Assembly: GCA_902386535.1 (NCBI GenBank)
Contig: CABMJK010000042.1
Span: 1-33,705 of the forward strand
Length of the DNA stretch: 33,705 bases
Direction: 5' to 3'
Source of the DNA: Candidatus Burarchaeum australiense
GTDB taxonomy: Archaea; Micrarchaeota; Micrarchaeia; Burarchaeales; Burarchaeaceae
In this document: piece after piece, positions 22,660 to 30,061 of the stretch
How positions within the stretch are numbered: the first letter of the stretch is position 1
Layout of the letters: each line of letters starts with the position of its first letter
Notes under the pieces: generated by a model
Told to the model about the DNA's origin: nothing
Database searches by the model: none
The model's input: the letters and a program-made list of their open reading frames with translations, nothing else
Program-made: the position numbers and the translations under genes

Positions 22660-22938
22660 TCACCAATATTGCTTTCCGAGGTATTTTTCAACGAAGCCGA
22701 CTATTTCCTGCCGCCTGCCCGACTGGAGCGAAACATGGATCTGGCCGGTCTTTTTCAGCCACGTAAGGAAGCCTGCATCTGCGAGCTCTTTCGCAAGCCT
22801 TTCGGCATGATGGCGCTGCTCCTTCGGCAAGGCCGAGCGCACGTTGATGAGCTCGGTGTGCTTGCCGCCCCACCTGTTCTTGCGCGCAAGCTTGTAGAGC
22901 ATATGCGCTTTCAATTCTTCGTCGGAATAATCGTGCAT
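22660..22938 (-). CDS. Small winged-helix-like protein (module copy 2, protein B)
   Basis: 92 aa. Helical N-terminus (DEELKAHMLYKLARKNRWGGKH) and a C-terminal strand pair (GQIHVSLQSGRRQEIVGF), paralogous to the 93-aa protein at 18259. A TATA-like CTTAAAAGG sits about 25 nt before the ATG, fitting a leaderless transcript. It is divergent from a protein A winged-helix gene at 23042, repeating the arrangement at 17862-18540. Function unknown. Confidence 0.7.
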   Translation of the reverse strand: MHDYSDEELKAHMLYKLARKNRWGGKHTELINVRSALPKEQRHHAERLAKELADAGFLTWLKKTGQIHVSLQSGRRQEIVGFVEKYLGKQYW

Positions 22939-22958
22939 GTCGAAACGAGCGGAACGGC

Positions 22959-22970
22959 CCCTTTTAAGGC
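22959..22970 (-). promoter_or_regulatory. TATA box of module copy 2 protein B gene
   Basis: On the minus strand GCCTTAAAAGGG is centred about 26 nt before the ATG at 22938. Confidence 0.5.
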
Positions 22971-23011
22971 AGACGAAAGCTGGGCGCGGGTGACTTGCAG
23001 CCTGGAGATGG

Positions 23012-23034
23012 ATATATTTTTAAATAGCACTATT
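23012..23034 (+). promoter_or_regulatory. TATA box with inverted repeat before module copy 2 protein A
   Basis: TATATTTTTAAATAG forms an AT-rich promoter ending about 15 nt before the ATG at 23042. Overlapping its right end is a perfect inverted repeat AATAG-CA-CTATT (23023-23034), a candidate binding site for a small dimeric regulator such as the gene product itself. Confidence 0.5.
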
Positions 23035-23041
23035 CAAATAG

Positions 23042-23401
23042 ATGAACATGGACAAAGATGACGGGAAGTCGCTCTTCCTGGAGTTCTTCGGCGGCCGGCC
23101 GTTCTTCCGCGTGGTGGACTTCCTGCTCGAGAACCGGCTGCAGGACTTCAGCAAAAGCGAGATTGCGCGCGGCGCGGGCGTGAGCTGGGCTACGCTTTAC
23201 AACCACTGGCCCAAGCTCGAGAAGCAGGGCATCGTGAAGGCCACGAGAAAGGTGGGCAACATCACGCTCTACCAGCTGAACGAGTCGAACCCGCTCGTGA
23301 AAAGCATGAAGAGGATGGAGCTGGCGCTCATTGAGCGGGCCGCGAATGCCGAGGAGGCGAATGCCAAAATGAAGGTTCGCCCGGCACAGGCGCTGCACTA
23401 A
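23042..23401 (+). CDS. Winged-helix transcriptional regulator (module copy 2, protein A)
   Basis: 119 aa (or 117 from the second ATG at 23048). HTH at about residues 35-62 (FSKSEIARGAGVSWATLYNHW), recognition helix then wing (IVKATRKVGNITLYQLN), and a helical tail. Paralogous to the 111-aa protein at 17862-18197. An AT-rich promoter and an inverted repeat lie directly upstream, so autoregulation is plausible. The orc1/cdc6 gene follows 32 nt later but has its own TATA box. Confidence 0.75.
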   Translation: MNMDKDDGKSLFLEFFGGRPFFRVVDFLLENRLQDFSKSEIARGAGVSWATLYNHWPKLEKQGIVKATRKVGNITLYQLNESNPLVKSMKRMELALIERAANAEEANAKMKVRPAQALH

Positions 23402-23404
23402 TCG

Positions 23405-23412
23405 TTTATTAC
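23405..23412 (+). promoter_or_regulatory. TATA box of orc1/cdc6
   Basis: TTTATTAC is centred 25-26 nt before the GTG at 23434, supporting a leaderless transcript beginning at that GTG. Confidence 0.5.
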
Positions 23413-23433
23413 TTTTTCACCCCAATTCACCTC

Positions 23434-24546
23434 GTGCCAAATTCCAACCTCTTCGCGAAGGGCAGGGCCGAGAGCCGCATCTTCAGGGACGAGCGCGTGC
23501 TCCTGCCCGAATACCTGCCCGATGTCCTGCCGCACAGGGACAGGGAGATTTCCGGGCTGGTTGCGGCCCTGCAGGGCGCTGCCGAGGGCGAGGGCTCGGA
23601 GAACGTGCTGCTCACCGGCCCGCCGGGAACGGGCAAGACCTCGACCGCGCGCTACGTGTTGCGCGAGCTGCAGGACTATTCTTCGCGCGTGGTCACGCTC
23701 TACGTCAACTGCTGGGAAGTGGGCACGAGGCATGGCGTTCTGACGCGGCTGGCCAACGCGCTCGAGCTCGTCACTCCCAGGCGCGGGGTCGCGACCGACG
23801 AGATAATGGAGCGGCTGGCCGAGGCCCTGGGCAAGAGCGGCAAGGCCATAGTCATAGTGCTGGACGAGGTGGACCGGCTCTTCGCGGCCAAGTACGAGGA
23901 ATGGCGCGTGCTCTACGACCTCTCGCGCGGCAACGAGCTTTTCTCGGCGCGCATAGGCCTGATTTCAATCACCAACAACGAGGACATAACCGCGGGCATG
24001 GACGTGCGCGTGAAGAGCTCGCTGGTGCAGAGGCACGTGAAGTTCTCGCGCTATTCTCCGGTAGAACTCAAGGACATCCTGCGCGAAAGGGCCAAGCTCG
24101 CGTTCCTGCCCGACGCGCTTCACCCCGAGGTCATGCCCCTCTGCGCTGCCATGGCCGCCAAGCGGGGCGGGGATGCTCGCATAGCCCTCAACATCCTCTG
24201 GCGCGCGGGCAAGCTGGCCGAGCGCGAGAACGCTGGGCAGGTTTCCATCGAGCACGCGCGCCGCGTGCGCGACGAGGTGGCTTCCGAGCAGCCCACGCGC
24301 GAGGAAATCGAGCCGAGGCTCGAGGGGTTTGAGAAGAAAATCTACGAGCTGGTGAAGGAAAAGGGCGAGATGACGAGCGGCGAGCTTTACCGGCTCCTGG
24401 ATGCGAGCGAGCGCACCGCGGGCGAGCACGTGAGCAGGCTCGAGAAGCTGGGCGTGCTTGAGACCAGGTTGCTCGAGACGAAGGAGGAGACAGGGGGCGT
24501 GCGCGGAAAGACCAGGCTGATTTTCATAAAAGGGAAAGGCAAGTGA
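23434..24546 (+). CDS. cdc6: Orc1/Cdc6 replication initiator
   Basis: 370 aa, AAA+ ATPase that binds replication origins and loads MCM. Walker A GPPGTGKT at 62-69, Walker B VIVLDEVD with D144-E145, sensor 1 in ISITNNED, arginine-rich lid RGGDARIALNILWRAG (sensor 2), and a C-terminal winged helix from about 285 (KIYELVKEKGEMTSGELYRLL). Full length for the family. The GTG start is supported by the TATA spacing; no ATG is available near the N-terminus. Archaeal origins often lie next to this gene, but the upstream gap is only 32 nt and I see no long origin-box repeats nearby. Confidence 0.93.
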   Translation: MPNSNLFAKGRAESRIFRDERVLLPEYLPDVLPHRDREISGLVAALQGAAEGEGSENVLLTGPPGTGKTSTARYVLRELQDYSSRVVTLYVNCWEVGTRHGVLTRLANALELVTPRRGVATDEIMERLAEALGKSGKAIVIVLDEVDRLFAAKYEEWRVLYDLSRGNELFSARIGLISITNNEDITAGMDVRVKSSLVQRHVKFSRYSPVELKDILRERAKLAFLPDALHPEVMPLCAAMAAKRGGDARIALNILWRAGKLAERENAGQVSIEHARRVRDEVASEQPTREEIEPRLEGFEKKIYELVKEKGEMTSGELYRLLDASERTAGEHVSRLEKLGVLETRLLETKEETGGVRGKTRLIFIKGKGK

Positions 24547-24552
24547 CTTGCG

Positions 24553-25188
24553 CTAAAGCCTTATGCTGAAAGTCGTGCGGTAGATGCGCTGCCCGTCTTT
24601 TACCCCGTGCAGCTTGTTTGAGATTTTGGGCTTCAGGCCGAGCCTTTCGATGAGCTCGCTGGCCGCCTGGCGCGAGCCCACGTAGATGTCTGGCCCCCTT
24701 TTCGATTCGTCTATCTTCGGTATGAACGTCTCGCGCTCGAGGATGGCCACCATCTTATCGCGCATCTTCTCCACCGCGTCGCCGGCCCCGCGCAGCTGGA
24801 TGATGGCCTCGAAATAGCCGCTGCTCTGCCGCGAGCAGTTCTCGCACATGGTCGGCACGAACTTTATGCCCACGTGCTCGCTCACCTCTATTATCGCGCC
24901 CTTTGCCCTTATGGTGAAGCTCACGTCGCACTCGCCGTCCTCGGTGACCTTCGCCTTTGCAGTATCGTAGTGCACGTTGCATTGCTTCAGGATGAATTCG
25001 CCCATGGCATTCGCGTTCTTCTCCTGCCACTTCCCGAGCTTCACGCGGTCGCAGTGCCGGCACACAAGAATGTCCACTGCCGCGGGCGTGTCCACGTCGA
25101 TGTAGCGCTTGAAGCAGTCGATGCAGAAGTTGTCGACGAATTTTTTCTCGCCGCTTTTCGCGCCGCAGTGGGGGCAGATGATGTCCAT
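24553..25188 (-). CDS. nmd3: NMD3-like 60S/50S ribosome export-family protein
   Basis: 211 aa from the ATG at 25188, decided by the TATA box 27 nt upstream. Four CxxC pairs at residues 5-8, 22-25, 43-46 and 115-118 (CPHC, CIDC, CRHC, CENC) form the zinc-binding N-terminal domain typical of archaeal NMD3; the rest (YFEAIIQLRG, GPDIYVGSRQAASELIERL) matches the family core. Eukaryotic NMD3 acts in large-subunit maturation and export; in archaea a ribosome-linked role is assumed. It is a short form without the C-terminal extension. Ends 6 nt from the convergent orc1/cdc6 stop. Confidence 0.88.
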   Translation of the reverse strand: MDIICPHCGAKSGEKKFVDNFCIDCFKRYIDVDTPAAVDILVCRHCDRVKLGKWQEKNANAMGEFILKQCNVHYDTAKAKVTEDGECDVSFTIRAKGAIIEVSEHVGIKFVPTMCENCSRQSSGYFEAIIQLRGAGDAVEKMRDKMVAILERETFIPKIDESKRGPDIYVGSRQAASELIERLGLKPKISNKLHGVKDGQRIYRTTFSIRL

Positions 25189-25211
25189 GAAGAGAGTCGC
25201 ACCGAACAATC

Positions 25212-25219
25212 TTTATAAC
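25212..25219 (-). promoter_or_regulatory. TATA box of nmd3
   Basis: GTTATAAA on the minus strand, centred about 27 nt before the ATG at 25188, predicts a leaderless or near-leaderless transcript. Confidence 0.55.
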
Positions 25220-25247
25220 GTTTGCCCGCGCGCGTCCGCGGAAAGCA

Positions 25248-25254
25248 TATATTA
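25248..25254 (+). promoter_or_regulatory. TATA box of 70-aa orphan gene
   Basis: TATATTA centred 25 nt before the ATG at 25276, consistent with a leaderless transcript. Confidence 0.5.
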
Positions 25255-25275
25255 GTTGTCCTGTAAACTGCAAAC

Positions 25276-25488
25276 ATGCAGGAAGAGCTTGTCGGTGTGA
25301 ATGCTGAGCTGCGTTACATAACTGTGGAGCTCATGAAAATAGCTTCACAGCGCAACGTTTCCTTTGAGGACATTGCGCAGGAGTATATCAACAACGTCTA
25401 TTTCTTGGATACTGCCGTAAGGGCTGGCAGGGTGACCACGGACGCGAAGGCAAGGAAGGTTCCGACCAAGGAGAATTCCCGGCACTAG
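25276..25488 (+). CDS. Small hypothetical protein
   Basis: 70 aa, not recognised. An N-terminal amphipathic helical region (LRYITVELMKIASQRNVSFEDIAQEYINNVYFL) followed by a basic tail (AKARKVPTKENSRH). No signal or membrane span. Independent promoter as judged by the TATA box. Divergent from nmd3, so a role near translation or RNA is conceivable but unsupported. The clean promoter spacing and normal amino acid makeup argue that it is a real gene. Confidence 0.6.
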   Translation: MQEELVGVNAELRYITVELMKIASQRNVSFEDIAQEYINNVYFLDTAVRAGRVTTDAKARKVPTKENSRH

Positions 25489-25545
25489 CCGCGAATCTTG
25501 CGCGCTTTCTCCCGCTTCCCGGGCAGCGGCCTTGCATCATCGAGT

Positions 25546-26166
25546 TCATTTCACGAGAAGCACTCTTATGTCATCGCACGCCTTCTCGCAGGCATCGCTC
25601 ACGTTCTCGAGTTCCGAGAAGAGCTCGTAGGTCATCAGCAAGGCCGGCGCGTCCAGGCTCTTCATCTTGAGCATCATGCGCCGCGCGGATGCGTACAGCT
25701 CGTCATTCTCCTCTTCGAACCGTTCGACCGCATCCGCCAGCCGCAAAGTCTCGGCGCGGCTGCCCCGCGCAAGCGCGTCCATGCACTTCGCAAGGGTCTC
25801 GACGCACTCCTCGTTCTTCGCCTGGACGAGCTTGGCCTTGGAAAGTATCGTGCCTGAAGGATGCAGCATGTCCAGGAGCTTCGCAACCGCGTAGAGGTGG
25901 TCCACGACCCTGTTCGCGTGCTTTGCAAGCGAGGAGAACGTGAGCTTGTCCATCCGCTCAAGCTCGCTCCTGACCAGGTCGGCCGCCACCCTCTTCCTTA
26001 TGGCGTCCGTCTCGCGCTCAAAGGCCCGGAGTTCCTCGAGCCGGTCCTCCCCATCAAGCATCAGTCCAACGGCATTGCTCGACTTGAGCATGTAGCCCGA
26101 ACTTTCCTGCAGGGCTGACATCATCTTTTTCTCGCTTCTTTTTCCCAGCCACTCAAGCACTTCCAT
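25546..26166 (-). CDS. PhoU-like / DUF47 family protein
   Basis: 206 aa from the ATG at 26166, preceded by GAGGTGGTGG; the upstream in-frame start at 26199 would overlap the ABC ATPase gene. All-helical PhoU-like fold of the DUF47 (Pit accessory) type: MEVLEWLGKRSEKKMMSALQ, then ELRAFERETDAIRKRVAADLV (the E..D/E..A.(R).I metal-binding helix) and a second such helix with ELFSELENVSDACEKACDDI. DUF47 proteins normally accompany Pit phosphate permeases; here it is the last gene of an ABC importer operon, 29 nt after the ATPase gene. It may adjust transporter activity. Family call fairly firm; role inferred. Confidence 0.8.
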   Translation of the reverse strand: MEVLEWLGKRSEKKMMSALQESSGYMLKSSNAVGLMLDGEDRLEELRAFERETDAIRKRVAADLVRSELERMDKLTFSSLAKHANRVVDHLYAVAKLLDMLHPSGTILSKAKLVQAKNEECVETLAKCMDALARGSRAETLRLADAVERFEEENDELYASARRMMLKMKSLDAPALLMTYELFSELENVSDACEKACDDIRVLLVK

Positions 26167-26195
26167 TCCACCACCTCGATTGCAACTCCTGGCCC

Positions 26196-27224
26196 TCATA
26201 TCGACAATTCCGCCTCAAGGCCCCGCGCCGGGTACGGGAAGAATATCAGCTTATTTTCGTCAAATGAAATGCGCACGCTGCCCGCCTGCTGCTCGCGCGA
26301 GCGCACCTTCAGGACCTGGCCGGCGGCCTCCACCTCGTAGTGCGTGTAAGGTCCCATCAGCCTGCTGCTCCTCACCTTGGCCTCAACCCCGCTCCCGAAA
26401 AGCACGTGCTCCTGCCGGAGCATCGCGACATACTCGCCGTCAGGGAGTTCTGCCTTCAGGTTCCTGCCCAGCAGCTCGGCCTTTCCGTGCTTGACCGACG
26501 CGAGGATGAAGTTCGGCTCGCCGATGAAGCCCGCCACAAAAAGGTTTGCGGGGTTGTTGTAAACCTCGGCGGGCGTGCCCACCTGCTGCACGGTGCCTGC
26601 GCGCATTACTATTATCTTGTCCGCGAGCATCATGGCCTCCTCCTGGCTGTGCGTGACGTGAATTGCCGTGAGCCCCCTCTCCTTTACCATGCGCCTGAGC
26701 TCGACGCGGAGCCCGCTCGCTATCTTCGCGTCCAGCGCGCTCAGGGGCTCGTCCAGCAGCATGAGATGCGAGCCCGTTGCCAGCGCGCGGGAGACTGCAA
26801 GCCGCTGCTGCATTCCGCCCGACAGCGTGGTGGGCAAGTCGCCTTCCCTGCCCTCGAGCATTACGAGCGAAAGCATCTCGCGCGCGATCTTGGCCGCGGT
26901 TGCGGGGTCGCTTCCGCGCGCCATCAGCCCGTAGCGCGCGTTGTCAAGCACGCTCATGTGGGGAAAGAGCGCGTAGTTCTGGAAAATGAAGCCAATGCCC
27001 CTGTCCTCGGGCGGCAGGTCCGTGACATCCGAACCGTTTATGAGCACCCCGCCCGCGTCCGGCTTGTTTATGCCCGCAATCGTTTTCAGCAGCGTGGTCT
27101 TGCCGCATCCGCTGGGTCCCAGGAGCACGGCATACTCGCCGTCGGCTATTGAGATGCTGACGTTCTCCAGCGCCACGACCGGGCCGAAGTTCTTCGAGAT
27201 GCCTTTTGTTTCAACGGATGGCAT
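26196..27224 (-). CDS. ABC transporter ATP-binding protein (FbpC/PotA-like, TOBE domain)
   Basis: 342 aa, cytoplasmic ATPase of an importer. Walker A GPSGCGKTT at 36-44, Q-loop FQNYALFPHM around 81-90, signature LSGGMQQR at 134-141, Walker B LMLLDEP at 154-160 and switch His192. A TOBE-like C-terminal domain follows from about 240, as in iron, sulfate, molybdate and polyamine importers. The gene sits 64 nt after the double permease. Substrate not determinable from sequence. Confidence 0.9.
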   Translation of the reverse strand: MPSVETKGISKNFGPVVALENVSISIADGEYAVLLGPSGCGKTTLLKTIAGINKPDAGGVLINGSDVTDLPPEDRGIGFIFQNYALFPHMSVLDNARYGLMARGSDPATAAKIAREMLSLVMLEGREGDLPTTLSGGMQQRLAVSRALATGSHLMLLDEPLSALDAKIASGLRVELRRMVKERGLTAIHVTHSQEEAMMLADKIIVMRAGTVQQVGTPAEVYNNPANLFVAGFIGEPNFILASVKHGKAELLGRNLKAELPDGEYVAMLRQEHVLFGSGVEAKVRSSRLMGPYTHYEVEAAGQVLKVRSREQQAGSVRISFDENKLIFFPYPARGLEAELSI

Positions 27225-27288
27225 TTGATTACCCCTGCAGTTACGTTATCCCGGCAGTCACAATTCATTTCGTCTCAGCGGTTGCCTT

Positions 27289-28785
27289 TCATCTCTTGTA
27301 TGCGAGCTTGCGCAGCGCGATTATGGCGAGCAGGGAGAACACGAGCACGAGGAGGCTGGCCGAGGTGGCCTCCGCCATGTTGCCTGCCTTCACCAGGTCG
27401 ACTATAAGCACCGATATTGGTTTTATCGTTTTCGATAACGCTATGGTCGCCCCCGTGTCGCTGAGCGAGCGCATGAACGCGAGCACGCAGCCCGCCAGCA
27501 CCGATGGCAGGACGAGCGGCAGCAGTATGGTGCGGAACGCGAAGAAGGGCTTTGCGCCAAGCGAGCGGGCCGACTGCACGAGCGAGGAGTCCACCTCCGC
27601 TATGGCGCCGGCTATGGGCTTCACGACGAACGGGTAGACCATCGCAATGTGCGCGACCAGGAGCGCGAGCCACTCGCTCGAGCCGCCGAGGAAGAGCGAG
27701 AGCGACATGCCCACCGAGACAGTGGGCATCATGAGCACGACGTCGAGCAGCGAGTCGAGCACGGCGCCCAGACGCGTCCTGCGCGCGATTATCTGCGCCA
27801 TCGGGAATCCGAAGACGAGGCTGACCATGGTTGCGCCGAAAGCTACTGCCAGCGAGATGAGGAGGGCCGGCAGAACCGCGCCATAGTCTCCTCCCAGGCC
27901 GCCAGCGTGGATGAAGAAGAAGGACGGGAGCAGGACTATCGCAAGGAGGAAGAGCAGCGAGAGCCCGTAGGCAATGCCGCTCCGCGAGCCGAGCGCCAGG
28001 TCCCTCACGCGGTTGACGGCGCCGAGCGAGTAAATTTTTGCGCCCGCGCTTGCGCGCAGTATGGCGAAGGCGATGCCCGCGACCAGCAGGAGCAGGACGC
28101 TGAGGGAAACCGCCGAGCTCACGTCCCCGGCATTCTTGCTGGCCAGCGCAAGCGTGGGCACGGTGTTGACAAGGCCCGAGACCACCATGGTGGCGCCGGT
28201 CTCGTTCAGCGAGCGCGTGAATGCGAGCAGCGCGCCTATCAGGAGGCCGGACCGCAGCAGGGGAAACCAGATTGTCCTGAAGGAGGTGAACGCAGTCGCT
28301 CCCAACGAGCGCGAGGCAGTCTCAAGCGTCGGCTCGATCGACTCGATGGCCGCAACCGTGGTGGTCACCACGTAGGGGAAGGTGAAGACTATGTGCAGGG
28401 CAAGTATGAGCCAATAGCCCTGGGTCAGTATCCCGAGTCCGCCCGCCCCCCAGAACAGTCCCACCGAGAGCCCGAGAGTGCTAGTGGGTATCACGAGCGG
28501 CAGGTCGACGAGCGAACTGAGCAGGGTTTTTCCGCGGAACTTGCGCCTCGTGAGCAGCCATGCCAGCGGCAGGCCGAATATAACGTCAATGGCCGTTGCG
28601 AGGGCGGCTATGGTTATGGAATTCCAAAGAGCAGCCCACATCTCGGGGCTGATGCTGAAGGAAGGTCGGAGCAGGAGGAGGTAGATTATCGGCAGAAAAA
28701 CAACGGACACGAAAAATATGATGGCTATCGCGTCGAGCGCCTTCTTGGCCGCATTGTTGGAAGCCAGCCGCTCAACGTGACGCAT
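27289..28785 (-). CDS. ABC importer permease, fused double unit (FbpB/AfuB/ThiP-like)
   Basis: 498 aa with about 12 membrane spans in two homologous halves. Each half carries an EAA coupling loop: ETASRSLGATAFTSFRTIWF (first half) and a QSARSLGAKPFFAFRTILLP-type loop (second half); SLNETGATM and SLSDTGATI repeat as well. Such two-in-one permeases belong to Fe(III), thiamine, putrescine or 2-aminoethylphosphonate importers. It starts the operon permease-ATPase-PhoU-like. A TTTTTATTTATTT TATA-like stretch (about 28812-28824) lies 27-39 nt upstream, so the transcript has little or no leader. No substrate-binding protein lies in the operon. Confidence 0.88.
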   Translation of the reverse strand: MRHVERLASNNAAKKALDAIAIIFFVSVVFLPIIYLLLLRPSFSISPEMWAALWNSITIAALATAIDVIFGLPLAWLLTRRKFRGKTLLSSLVDLPLVIPTSTLGLSVGLFWGAGGLGILTQGYWLILALHIVFTFPYVVTTTVAAIESIEPTLETASRSLGATAFTSFRTIWFPLLRSGLLIGALLAFTRSLNETGATMVVSGLVNTVPTLALASKNAGDVSSAVSLSVLLLLVAGIAFAILRASAGAKIYSLGAVNRVRDLALGSRSGIAYGLSLLFLLAIVLLPSFFFIHAGGLGGDYGAVLPALLISLAVAFGATMVSLVFGFPMAQIIARRTRLGAVLDSLLDVVLMMPTVSVGMSLSLFLGGSSEWLALLVAHIAMVYPFVVKPIAGAIAEVDSSLVQSARSLGAKPFFAFRTILLPLVLPSVLAGCVLAFMRSLSDTGATIALSKTIKPISVLIVDLVKAGNMAEATSASLLVLVFSLLAIIALRKLAYKR

Positions 28786-28811
28786 CAAAAACACTGCTTG
28801 CTAATCGGGGA

Positions 28812-28824
28812 AAATAAATAAAAA
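28812..28824 (-). promoter_or_regulatory. TATA-like promoter of ABC importer operon
   Basis: TTTTTATTTATTT on the minus strand lies 27-39 nt before the ATG at 28785 and about 18-30 nt before the alternative GTG at 28794. The surrounding 84-nt gap (28795-28878) holds no gene. Confidence 0.5.
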
Positions 28825-28878
28825 GGAAAAAAGAGGCCGGCTAGATAGGCCTATTTAGACAGGCGAACCGGGCCCGCC

Positions 28879-29679
28879 TCAATAGCCGCCATAGCCTGTC
28901 GTGCTCGGAAGCTGCATTGGCGTTGCGGGCAGAGTAAAGTCCGCGGGATCCACTGAGCCTACCTGCACGCTCGTTGCGGTCTTCAGCATCTCGCCCGACT
29001 GGGCGCTCGTGTAGTGCAGATAGAGCAAGATGCCCTCGGCCGAATAGCAGGTTTCCATCTCGCCCTCAAAGTCCGCACCGGCGATTCCGAAGCAGCTGGC
29101 TGCAATATTCGCGATTGTGCGGCCTGGCAGTGCCGTGATGGTGTATTTTGCCGGGTTCGCCGTAACTTCCTGGCTTGCGTCCGACGCAGGTGCCGTCGCG
29201 CTATAGCAAACGGCCGTTCCTCCTGTGGTAGTGCACATGTAGGCCGTTCCATCTATGACATAGGTGGAGGACACCTGGCCCATCACGGTGGTGTCAATCC
29301 TCATCTTGGTTCCCTTCAGTTCTTCCATCGTGTCCATGGTCGTGGTTTGGCCCTGTGCCGTGACTGTCGTAGTATATTCCGCCTTGTACTCGCTGTTCTT
29401 CACCATCGCCGCAATCGCCTCGAACGCGGACGTGGCGCTGACAGCCGCGGGTTCGGTCGCTGCCGGCGTGGTCTGGGCCGGAGTTCCGCTCGGCTGCTCG
29501 GCAGGCGCCTGCGGCGTGGACCCGCTGCTTCCTGCCGGTTGCGCGGGTTGCGTCGCTGCCGGAGAGGCTGGCGTCTGTGCTGGCGGGGTTGCCGCCGGCT
29601 GCTGCGTTGCTGGCTGCGAGCCCGCGCATCCGAGCAGCAGGGCTGCGACTAGCAAGGCAAAGACAAATCTGAAATCCAT
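28879..29679 (-). CDS. Lipoprotein with Pro/Thr/Gln/Ala-rich linker
   Basis: 266 aa. N-terminal signal peptide (VFALLVAALLLGCAGS) with a lipobox Cys at about residue 18, then a low-complexity Ala/Pro/Gln/Thr stalk to about residue 85, then a globular C-terminal domain of about 180 residues with four Cys (CTT, CYS, SCF, TCY), probably disulfide-linked, in a LolA-like beta layout (KMRIDTTVMGQ). It has its own TATA box and a strong GAGGTGATG ribosome binding site. It is upstream of the ABC permease, but nothing in it resembles a type I solute-binding protein. Similar in design to the lipoprotein at the right window edge. Confidence 0.75.
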   Translation of the reverse strand: MDFRFVFALLVAALLLGCAGSQPATQQPAATPPAQTPASPAATQPAQPAGSSGSTPQAPAEQPSGTPAQTTPAATEPAAVSATSAFEAIAAMVKNSEYKAEYTTTVTAQGQTTTMDTMEELKGTKMRIDTTVMGQVSSTYVIDGTAYMCTTTGGTAVCYSATAPASDASQEVTANPAKYTITALPGRTIANIAASCFGIAGADFEGEMETCYSAEGILLYLHYTSAQSGEMLKTATSVQVGSVDPADFTLPATPMQLPSTTGYGGY

Positions 29680-29711
29680 GATTCATCACCTCGCACGGCT
29701 ATCGGACTGAT

Positions 29712-29722
29712 GTTATATAAAA
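29712..29722 (-). promoter_or_regulatory. TATA box of lipoprotein gene
   Basis: TTTTATATAAC on the minus strand predicts transcription about 25 nt downstream and a leader of roughly 10-15 nt holding GAGGTGATG. Confidence 0.6.
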
Positions 29723-29746
29723 CTAACGAGTGCGTTTCTCGGCTTT

Positions 29747-29983
29747 TCACGATTTCGCAATCTCTATGTCGCTCGAAGTGACCGTCTTCCTGCCCGCGTG
29801 CTTTGCAATGGTGGTGGCGCGCGATGCGAGTGAAAGGCCCGCGGACTCGAGCACTTCGGCCAGCGCCTCGGAGGCGCTCGCGCCAACGCGGTCCGCGCCC
29901 GCGCGCCTGATCAGCCTTTCGACAGCTGCGCGCGGAAGAATCCGGCCCTCATGCCTGCCGCCCGCTGCGCTTCGCTTTGCCAT
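29747..29983 (-). CDS. Archaeal histone (HMf family)
   Basis: 78 aa, DNA-packaging histone-fold protein. ILPRAAVERLIRRAGADRVGAS (helix 1 and loop), SEALAEVLESAGLSLASRATTIAKHAGRKTVTSSDIEIAK covers the long helix 2, the loop with the conserved KHAGRKT and the start of helix 3. Compared with HMf (about 69 aa) it has a basic N-terminal extension of about 10 residues and stops right after EIAKS, so helix 3 is short. A TATATAAA box lies about 25 nt before the ATG, suggesting a leaderless mRNA. Confidence 0.92.
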   Translation of the reverse strand: MAKRSAAGGRHEGRILPRAAVERLIRRAGADRVGASASEALAEVLESAGLSLASRATTIAKHAGRKTVTSSDIEIAKS

Positions 29984-30003
29984 GCGGTTGCATCCGCTCC
30001 GCG

Positions 30004-30013
30004 CTATATAAAG
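30004..30013 (-). promoter_or_regulatory. TATA box of histone gene
   Basis: CTTTATATAG on the minus strand, centred about 25 nt before the ATG at 29983. Confidence 0.6.
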
Positions 30014-30061
30014 ATGAGCCCTGGTGCGCGGAATGCGCTGCGGTTCTTCTCGGTCGTCTAC

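Noticed and set aside
23402-23433. Replication origin next to orc1/cdc6
   Set aside because: The gap is only 32 nt and no repeated origin-recognition boxes or long AT-rich unwinding element were seen nearby, so an origin cannot be supported.
27649-28821. 390-codon plus-strand frame over the ABC permease
   Set aside because: Antisense to a double permease with both EAA loops; extremely charged, non-protein-like composition.
28879-29679. Solute-binding protein of the adjoining ABC importer
   Set aside because: The globular domain is short, Cys-rich and LolA-like in layout, without periplasmic-binding-protein features, and it has its own promoter.
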